Source: Paraburkholderia caffeinilytica (GTDB lineage Bacteria > Pseudomonadota > Gammaproteobacteria > Burkholderiales > Burkholderiaceae). Taken from it: 64,000 nt of DNA. This document shows positions 58,629 to 64,000 of the stretch, piece by piece. The notes under the pieces were generated by a model. It was not told the DNA's origin and ran no database searches. It worked only from the letters and a program-made list of their open reading frames with translations. The DNA is taken from NCBI RefSeq assembly GCF_003368325.1, contig NZ_CP031467.1, positions 2,232,001-2,296,000 on the forward strand, written 5' to 3'. Position 1 is the first letter of the stretch. Every line of letters begins with the position of its first letter. A program made the position numbers and the translations under genes.

Positions 58629-60245
58629 TTACGCGATCGCCTGAGTGTCGCTATCGATGTCCTGCGAGTGTGCATAGTATTTTTTGCCATCGCAGTACAC
58701 GCCGCGTGGCTCGTGCAGTGCGCATGGCCAAGAGGTGAAGGGGGCGACCGAGTCGTGTACGTACTCAGCCAGCAGGCTATCGACCGCAGGAGGAATGGCG
58801 CTCGAATCGTCCCACGACGAGAGGATCAGTCTTTCGTAATCGGTCAACGGGCGTGGCGGCGGTGGTGGCCAATCGCGATCGGCCTGACGGGATTCGACCG
58901 GATTGCGCAGAAATGCGATCTGCTGCATGAGGCGCCGTTGTTCGCCCAGTAACTGTTTTGCTTGCGCCTCGGGTTGGGCGGGCACGTCGTAGATCCACGT
59001 GTTGGGCCTACAGGGCGGGTGGTCCTGATCCGTAGCAGGCGGCACGCTTGCGCAGGCGGCGCGGTTGACCTTCCCGTAGAGCTGGCCAAGCACGCGTAAA
59101 TCGGAACGCTGCCGTGCAAGCATGCCGCGCCAGCGGAAATTCAGGCGGCGGTGCGCGTGAATCAAGGCTTCGAGATCGTTGCCGGTCGGTTCGGGCAAGG
59201 CGGTCATGTAGTCTTGGTATAGGCTCGATACCGGGTTGTCATCGGGAAGCGAGTAATCCGGTTGGAGCAGCATTGGCAACTGCCGTGGCAGTTGCATCGG
59301 CACACCAGCTCGCAGTGCATCAGCCAGCATATGACGCAACGGAATGCGCGCAAGGTCGCAGCTACGGCCCTGTTCGTCAGGCGCGTAGCCGCCACCAACG
59401 TCCGAATGAACGCCTGGGTACACCACCTCCTCGCAGTTGACGGGGTAGGTGCGTCCCACCCGCACCGAATCGAGCGGGAATGCCTGCCGTACCTCGTGTG
59501 CTGAAACGTAATGCACGCACCGCTCCACCTCGGGCGGAATCGCCAGTTCTGATGCCCAGTCGAGGTGTAGCGTCGGGCCGCCGACCGATGCGACCGTATC
59601 GAACAAACCCATGAAATTGATGCGCAGTGGCACGCGCTCGCCGTTCGGGGCGAGCCAGACCAAACCGTTATCGGTGCGTTTGCTCTTCAGGTCGATCAAC
59701 CGGCGTACGAAGGTGCGTGCTTGTGTTGCGCCGCGCGAGAAGCCGAAGATGGCGACGTTGATGAACTGCATGCACTTCCACGCAGCCGAGCCCCATTCGC
59801 GTTCGAGAATGCGGGAAAACTCCGCAAGCGCGAACTTGATGCGCATGTCGCCACCTGCGCCCAGCCCGAGTCCTAACGCGCCCCCGGGATCGTCTTCGAG
59901 CGTGTCGGTATAGCCGACTACCTTGGGAAAGCGGAAGGGCGTGCCGACACCAGGGATGTAGCGAGGCGAGGAGCCAAGGCGTCGCCGGTCATCGACGGCG
60001 GCACCGAAGAGCTTGGCAATGTTCGAATGTCTGTCGAGCGGTTGATCACGCTCCAGATTGTTGTTGGTACCATCAAAGAAGAACGACAGCTTAGGATAGA
60101 GGCGGCATTTGGCGTCCATGTAGGTGTACGGACCATCCTTGTTGGACGGCGCGAACAGCTCCTTGGCGCGTTTATCTACACCCTGAATGACGGCCCTGTC
60201 TATTTCTTTGTCGGTAATTGGCGCACTGGCTTGGCGAACAGTCAT
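58629..60245 (-). CDS. DUF2235 alpha/beta-hydrolase, Tle1-like putative T6SS lipase effector
   Basis: A 538-residue protein with a DUF2235 hydrolase domain, the domain of Tle1-type phospholipase effectors of type VI secretion. Visible marks: LSFFFDGTNNN (53-63), nucleophile elbow GFSRG (Ser170), GLFDTVAS (Asp216) and the GVHSDVGGGY segment (His280, Asp282), which together supply a complete Ser-Asp-His set. There is no signal peptide, as expected for a T6SS-delivered protein. The C-terminal 230 residues show no recognised domain. Three DUF3304-like lipoprotein genes lie directly upstream in the same direction; the nearest ends 21 bases away, suggesting one operon. No vgrG, PAAR or T6SS structural gene lies in this window, so delivery is inferred. 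Confidence 0.85.
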   Translation of the reverse strand: MTVRQASAPITDKEIDRAVIQGVDKRAKELFAPSNKDGPYTYMDAKCRLYPKLSFFFDGTNNNLERDQPLDRHSNIAKLFGAAVDDRRRLGSSPRYIPGVGTPFRFPKVVGYTDTLEDDPGGALGLGLGAGGDMRIKFALAEFSRILEREWGSAAWKCMQFINVAIFGFSRGATQARTFVRRLIDLKSKRTDNGLVWLAPNGERVPLRINFMGLFDTVASVGGPTLHLDWASELAIPPEVERCVHYVSAHEVRQAFPLDSVRVGRTYPVNCEEVVYPGVHSDVGGGYAPDEQGRSCDLARIPLRHMLADALRAGVPMQLPRQLPMLLQPDYSLPDDNPVSSLYQDYMTALPEPTGNDLEALIHAHRRLNFRWRGMLARQRSDLRVLGQLYGKVNRAACASVPPATDQDHPPCRPNTWIYDVPAQPEAQAKQLLGEQRRLMQQIAFLRNPVESRQADRDWPPPPPRPLTDYERLILSSWDDSSAIPPAVDSLLAEYVHDSVAPFTSWPCALHEPRGVYCDGKKYYAHSQDIDSDTQAIA

Positions 60246-60266
60246 CAGTTTTCCTATGAAAGTGAG

Positions 60267-60746
60267 TTATCTATCGGCGCAGCCCGATCTGGAAGGTGAA
60301 AACGCCAGCTCGGCCGTATTGAGGTCACGCAGGATCACGCAGACGTAGGCGTCGTCCTTGTTCGGATCGGGGTCACTGTGCGGACCATCTGCTGGGAAGT
60401 GGGCCAGCATTGAGTGTGTTTCCCTGTTCAGCGCCGGGGTGTTGCCTTTCGGGTCTTCTTCAGACCACTTCCATCGGACGGTTGAGGGGCTGTGCCAATC
60501 CGTGAGTCCAGGGTGACAGCAAGCTGCGGCTGCGCCGTCGTTATGTGGCGGTGCATCGCCCGCCCAGTACTTGTCGACGAATACCTCAAATGCATAGCGG
60601 CCCGTATGATTGATGGGCACCATCGCCATGGCTGTTGCGCGGGAAGCAAACGGATCATCCGGCAGGCGGGGAGACCCGGTACATGCCGAGAGCGTGACCA
60701 GCGCGCAGACAGCGAGGCTGGTTAAACGGAGGGGGATTACTTTCAT
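60267..60746 (-). CDS. DUF3304-like lipoprotein, putative immunity protein (copy 1)
   Basis: A 159-residue lipoprotein: the signal peptide ends in lipobox LSAC before Cys22, followed by +2 Thr, which favours outer-membrane sorting. The mature domain has VPINHTGRYAFEVFVDKYWAGD, an ACCHPG cysteine pair, HFPADGPHSDPDPNKDDAYVCV and the end GCADR, consistent with DUF3304. In Tle1-type systems periplasmic lipoproteins of this kind neutralise the lipase. It differs from copy 2 at 10 of 159 residues. It lies 21 bases upstream of the effector gene. The specific partner relationship is inferred from position. Confidence 0.82.
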   Translation of the reverse strand: MKVIPLRLTSLAVCALVTLSACTGSPRLPDDPFASRATAMAMVPINHTGRYAFEVFVDKYWAGDAPPHNDGAAAACCHPGLTDWHSPSTVRWKWSEEDPKGNTPALNRETHSMLAHFPADGPHSDPDPNKDDAYVCVILRDLNTAELAFSPSRSGCADR

Positions 60747-60770
60747 AGCGCCTGTTCCTGTGAAAGTGAG

Positions 60771-61250
60771 TTATCTATCGGCGCAACCCGAAGCGGAAGG
60801 CGAAAACGCCAGATCAGCGGTATTGAGGTCACGCAGGATCACGCAGACGTAGGCATCGTCTTTGTTCGGATCGGGGTCGCTGTGTGGGCCATCTGCTGGG
60901 AAGTGGGCCAGCATTGAGTGCGTTTCCCTGTTCAGCGCCGGGGTGTTGCCTTTCGGGTCTTCTTCAGACCACTTCCATCGGACGGATGAGGGGCTGTGCC
61001 AATCCGTGAGACCAGGGTGGCAGCAAGCTGCGGCTGCGCCGTCGTTATGTGGCCGTGCATTTCCGGCCCAATATTTGTCAACGAAGATGTTCACTGCATA
61101 GCGGTCCGTATGATTGATGGGCACCATCGCCATGGCGGTTGCGCGGGACGCAAACGGATCATCCGGCAGGCGGGGAGACCCGGTACATGCCGAGAGCGTG
61201 ACCAGCGCGCAGACAGCGAGGCTGGTCAAACGGATAGGGATTACTTTCAT
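60771..61250 (-). CDS. DUF3304-like lipoprotein, putative immunity protein (copy 2)
   Basis: A 159-residue paralogue of copy 1 with the same lipobox (Cys22). Most substitutions cluster at about residues 49-66 (INHTDRYAVNIFVDKYWAGN against INHTGRYAFEVFVDKYWAGD), with a few near residue 88 and at the C-terminus. Clustering near one edge of the domain could mean that this face binds the partner. The gap to copy 1 is 24 bases, with a nearly identical leader (AGGAACAGGCGCT before the ATG). Confidence 0.82.
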   Translation of the reverse strand: MKVIPIRLTSLAVCALVTLSACTGSPRLPDDPFASRATAMAMVPINHTDRYAVNIFVDKYWAGNARPHNDGAAAACCHPGLTDWHSPSSVRWKWSEEDPKGNTPALNRETHSMLAHFPADGPHSDPDPNKDDAYVCVILRDLNTADLAFSPSASGCADR

Positions 61251-61274
61251 AGCGCCTGTTCCTGTGAAGGTGAG

Positions 61275-61757
61275 TTATCTATCGGCGCAACCCGAAGCGG
61301 AAGGCGAAAACGCCAGATCAGCGGTATTGAGGTCACGCAGGATCACGCAGACGTAGGCATCGTCTTTGTTCGGATCGGGGTCGCTGTGCGGGCCATCTGC
61401 TGGGAAGTGCGTTACAACTGTTCGCTGCTCGCGCGGCTTCAAAACGACTCTGGTTTCAGGATCGGATTCCTGGCCCCATGTCCACGTGACGGTTGCCGGG
61501 CGGCTCCAGTCGGCAAGACCGGGATAGCAGCAGGCGGCTGCTCCTCCGCCGGCGTGTTCATCCACATCACCTGCCCAATGCTTGTCGATGAAGATGCTCG
61601 TGGCATAGCGGCCCGTATGATTGATGGGCACCATCGCCATGGCGGTTGCGCGGGACGAAAACGGATCATCCGGCAAGCGCGCGGACCCGGCACACGCCGA
61701 TAGCGTGACCAGCGCGCAGACACTGAGGCTGGTCAAACGGAAAGAGGACGGTTTCAT
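61275..61757 (-). CDS. DUF3304-like lipoprotein, putative immunity protein (diverged copy 3)
   Basis: A 160-residue paralogue. Residues 7-50 (lipobox Cys22 onward) and the last 45 residues (HFPADGPHSDPDPNKDDAY to GCADR) are nearly the same as in copies 1 and 2. Residues about 52-113 are clearly different (IFIDKHWAGDVDEHAGGG, TWTWGQESDPETRVVLKPRE). This is the first gene of the operon. ATG 61757 has AGGA upstream; the frame is open further upstream without a better start. The pattern suggests exchange of the central segment, or strong diversification there. Confidence 0.82.
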   Translation of the reverse strand: MKPSSFRLTSLSVCALVTLSACAGSARLPDDPFSSRATAMAMVPINHTGRYATSIFIDKHWAGDVDEHAGGGAAACCYPGLADWSRPATVTWTWGQESDPETRVVLKPREQRTVVTHFPADGPHSDPDPNKDDAYVCVILRDLNTADLAFSPSASGCADR

Positions 61758-62017
61758 GCCGGCTATTCCTGTTTTAGTCGAAGCGGTCGTTCGCCCTGCG
61801 TTTGCCTGCTGTGGCAAACGTGCAGGCAGCGAGGGTCCGCTGTGCACAAAGAGAGGGTCTCTTCGCGCTACCTTTGTCGACAGGAATTTAAGCCGGTTTT
61901 GATATCGGCTATCTTATTAAGCTGGTGAACCACGTCAGCTTGATAGCGAATGCGGGATAGGGATGTGGGGGACGTGCCCGAGTCCAGGGCGGACTCGCGA
62001 TGAAGCCGCTATTGTTC
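61758..62017. other. Intergenic region upstream of the immunity operon
   Basis: No gene is seen. An AT-rich block at about 61890-61930 contains the hairpin AGCCG-N10-CGGCT on either strand and is the likely promoter area for the minus-strand operon; no perfect hexamer pair is visible. Confidence 0.45.
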
Positions 62018-63304
62018 TCAGTCCCGCGAGGCGGCGCGGCGCGGGCGGCCCATGCCGGCATAGTCCGGCAGCGCATCGACGCTCTTGCCGATTGCCTTCG
62101 CGTAGAGCGGCAGCATATCCGGCAAACGCTTGACGATGTCGTGGCGTCGCGTCGGCGTGTACGGGTGCACGTAGATATAGCCCTGATCGCGAATGCTGCG
62201 CGTGGCCGTGGCCAGCTTGTCCCACAGCGTGACGGCCGCGCGCGGATCGAAGCCGGCGCGAGAGGCGATATCGCTGCCGATCACGTCGGCCTCGGTTTCG
62301 TCGGTGCTCTCGTACTTCATCTCCAGCAAACGCGAACCGATGCCGAGCGGCGCCGCGCCCAGATCGGCGAGTCCGAATAGCTGCGGGATCGTGCCGGACG
62401 AGTCGAGCTGGCTCGACTGCAGTTCGCCGAGCCGCTCGCGCGCATGTTCGCGCAGTGCGTGTGCGATCTCGTGACCGATCAGCATGCCGAGTTCGTTGTC
62501 GTTCAAACGCGTGCGGTCGAGCAGGCCGCCATACACCACGATCTTGCCGCCCGGCAGGCAGTACATGCGGATGTCGGACGAGCGCACCACGGCGACATCC
62601 CACTTCCAGCCCCTGGCCCGCTCGTTCCATTTCAGCGAGTAGGGGATCAGCTTGTCGACGATCGACCGCACCCGCGTGACGTGGGCGTCGGTGTCGCCGT
62701 ACAGGCGGTTTGCGTGTTCTGCCCCGTACGTGATCTGGCTGAACTCTTCGGCAGCTTGCGCCTCGAGCATCGGCGATGGGATCAGGTTGCGGAATACGAG
62801 GTAGCCGCCATAGCGCAACTGTGTGCTCGGCGCGCTGTAAGACGGGGGAGTAGGGGCGTTGGCGGTTGCGGCGGGCGTCGGCGTCGCTGCCGGCGCTTTT
62901 GCGGTCGCTGCCGGCGTCGAGGTGGCTGCGGGCGTTTTGGCCGTTACCGGTGCAGGTGGCGGCTGCATCGAAGAGGGTGGTGCCGCGGCCGCAGGTGCGC
63001 TGCCGGCATTCGTGGCGCTGGTCGCGCCGGACGCCGCCGGTGTCGCGTTTTCAGCGCTCGCCGTATTCGGCGCCGATTTTGCCGACGGGGCAGGGGCCGG
63101 CGCCGACGTGGTGGCTGTGGCCGGCGCGGCGGCACTGGAGCCGACTGCCGGCATGGCGGTCGCGTAGGCGCTCAGCGGCACTGCCAATGTCAGGCTCGCG
63201 CAACCGAGCGCCAACGCTGCACGCAGCACCGCGCGTCCGGCCTTGAGCAAACACATCCCGCCGGCATCCGAAACCGGGCGCGCCACACGCTTTGACCGAA
63301 GCAT
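62018..63304 (-). CDS. M48 family metalloprotease with Ala/Pro-rich linker
   Basis: A protein of about 428 residues with a signal peptide (to about residue 50) and an Ala/Pro/Thr-rich disordered linker of 90 residues. An M48-type zinc peptidase domain follows: HEIAHALREH is the zinc motif and ETEADVIG carries the third ligand. Relatives act in outer-membrane or periplasmic quality control (BepA, LoiP). The start is uncertain: ATG 63304, or a GTG six bases upstream that overlaps the stop of the preceding permease gene and has GGAG nine bases before it; 63256 is the shorter option. Confidence 0.85.
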   Translation of the reverse strand: MLRSKRVARPVSDAGGMCLLKAGRAVLRAALALGCASLTLAVPLSAYATAMPAVGSSAAAPATATTSAPAPAPSAKSAPNTASAENATPAASGATSATNAGSAPAAAAPPSSMQPPPAPVTAKTPAATSTPAATAKAPAATPTPAATANAPTPPSYSAPSTQLRYGGYLVFRNLIPSPMLEAQAAEEFSQITYGAEHANRLYGDTDAHVTRVRSIVDKLIPYSLKWNERARGWKWDVAVVRSSDIRMYCLPGGKIVVYGGLLDRTRLNDNELGMLIGHEIAHALREHARERLGELQSSQLDSSGTIPQLFGLADLGAAPLGIGSRLLEMKYESTDETEADVIGSDIASRAGFDPRAAVTLWDKLATATRSIRDQGYIYVHPYTPTRRHDIVKRLPDMLPLYAKAIGKSVDALPDYAGMGRPRRAASRD

Positions 63305-63306
63305 CG

Positions 63307-64000
63307 TCACGACCGGATTCTCCACGGCGCGATGCGCAGCAGAAGCAGCATGCCGGGCAGCCCCAGCGCGGTACACACGATGAAATAGTCGAACCAGCCG
63401 ATCCGCGCGACCACATAGCCGCTCGCCGCCGATGCCAACGTGCGCGGCACCGAAGCCAGGCTCGTGAAGAGCGCGAACTGCGTGGCGGTGTAACGCGGGT
63501 CCGTGGTGCTGGCAATGTACGCGGTGAAGGCCGCCATCGTCAGCCCGGTCGCGAAGGTTTCCAGGCCGTAGACCAACGCCAGTGCGACGGAGCGCGGGTC
63601 GAGCTGCACGGTCCAGTCGACGCCGACCAGCGCGAGCAGCTTCGAGGTGCCCTGGCTCAGCCAGACAGCGATGTCGTAAATCACGGTCAAACCAGGCGAT
63701 GCCGGGCCGAGATGCGCAAGCCATGCAAAGCCGAGCGTCGACACCATCTGCAGGACGCCGAAGATCCAGAGTCCGCGGCCGATACCGACTCTCATCAGCC
63801 AGATCCCACCGACGATCCCGCCCGCCAGACTCGCGCCGAACGCGGTAGTCTTGGCGATCACGCCAATCTGCGTGCGCGAAAAGCCGATGTCGAGAAAGAA
63901 CGACGTGGACAGCGTGGTCGCCATCGTATCGCCGAGCTTGTAAAGGAAGATGAAACCGAGCACGAACAGCGCGCCGCGCCAGCCGTCGCGCTGGATGAAT
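63307..64000 (-). CDS. ampG: AmpG-like muropeptide permease (partial, 5' end outside window)
   Basis: The C-terminal 230 or so residues of an MFS-type permease; the frame stays open to the window edge. LYKLGDTMATTLSTSFFLDIGFSRTQIGVIAKT, quoted here only as LYKLGDTMATTLSTSFF, and the TATQFALFTSLASVPRTLAS segment resemble AmpG, which imports anhydromuropeptides for recycling and, in some species, beta-lactamase induction. About six membrane segments are visible. The stop lies two bases before the M48 protease ATG and overlaps the alternative GTG, suggesting one operon. Confidence 0.82.
   Translation of the reverse strand, partial: FIQRDGWRGALFVLGFIFLYKLGDTMATTLSTSFFLDIGFSRTQIGVIAKTTAFGASLAGGIVGGIWLMRVGIGRGLWIFGVLQMVSTLGFAWLAHLGPASPGLTVIYDIAVWLSQGTSKLLALVGVDWTVQLDPRSVALALVYGLETFATGLTMAAFTAYIASTTDPRYTATQFALFTSLASVPRTLASAASGYVVARIGWFDYFIVCTALGLPGMLLLLRIAPWRIRS

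Larger units (their letters stand above)
60257..61770. repeat. Tandem 504-bp repeat carrying three immunity-like genes
   Basis: The word GAAAGTGAGTTATCTATCGG recurs at 60258 and 60762, with a one-base variant (GAAGGTGAG...) 504 bases further on at 61266, so the period is exactly 504 bases for three units. Each unit contains one complete lipoprotein gene and its leader. Units 1 and 2 are almost identical over their full length. Unit 3 matches at both ends but differs in the middle (roughly 61410-61610) and at its 5' leader. Confidence 0.9.

Noticed and set aside
58518..62017. Prophage or transposon origin for the effector locus
   Set aside because: No integrase, transposase, terminal inverted repeats or phage genes were found on either side; the direct repeats are the gene duplication itself.

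Overview
The window is a GC-rich, gene-dense chromosomal stretch from a betaproteobacterium, most likely Burkholderiaceae and probably Paraburkholderia. This is inferred from the predicted proteins and from the gene order: def-fmt-lysE-htpX-rsmB-DUF4390-ntrY-ntrX, queCED, and rodA-mrdA-mreDCB divergent from gatCAB. No database was searched. Most of the window is core chromosome. No insertion sequence, prophage, integrase, CRISPR array or rRNA was seen. Two tRNAs are present: Lys (CTT) and Phe (GAA).

Layout. 1-7.3 kb: a compact ethanolamine catabolism cluster without microcompartment genes: permease, EutBC ammonia-lyase, an acetaldehyde-type aldehyde dehydrogenase with a DUF779 partner, and an EutR-like AraC regulator. 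The dehydrogenase has a well-spaced sigma-54 promoter and a distant perfect palindrome. 7.5-9.9 kb: a four-gene lipoprotein operon (CsgG-like, a small lipoprotein, DUF4810, DUF799/GNA1162-like). 10-13 kb: CadA-type metal ATPase divergent from CadR with a MerR-type operator. 13-28.4 kb: mostly single genes (DbpA, a methionine-type aminotransferase, an amino-acid binding protein, a flavin monooxygenase with a PadR repressor, AraC, LysE, a SEC-C protein, tRNA-Lys, a thioesterase, a patatin, a hydroxyacid dehydrogenase, PckG, LysR). 28.5-38.5 kb: topB, thioredoxin and dprA on the minus strand, facing away from def-fmt, a LysE exporter, htpX and rsmB. 38.4-44.7 kb: DUF4390, an NtrY-like kinase and a short NtrX-like regulator, tRNA-Phe, queCED. 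44.9-46.4 kb: an HpcH/HpaI aldolase and a Sel1-repeat protein. 46.5-53 kb: the rod-shape operon mreBCD-mrdA-rodA (minus strand). 53.3-58.5 kb: gatCAB, a PPK2 kinase and exonuclease III.

58.6-61.8 kb is the most distinctive accessory locus. It encodes a DUF2235 alpha/beta-hydrolase resembling Tle1-type type VI secretion lipases, preceded in the same direction by three tandem DUF3304-like lipoprotein genes on an exact 504-bp repeat period. Two copies are nearly identical. The third keeps the same ends but has a different middle. This looks like an effector with an expanding, diversifying immunity array. 62-64 kb holds an M48 metalloprotease and the 3' part of an AmpG-like permease, which runs off the window edge.
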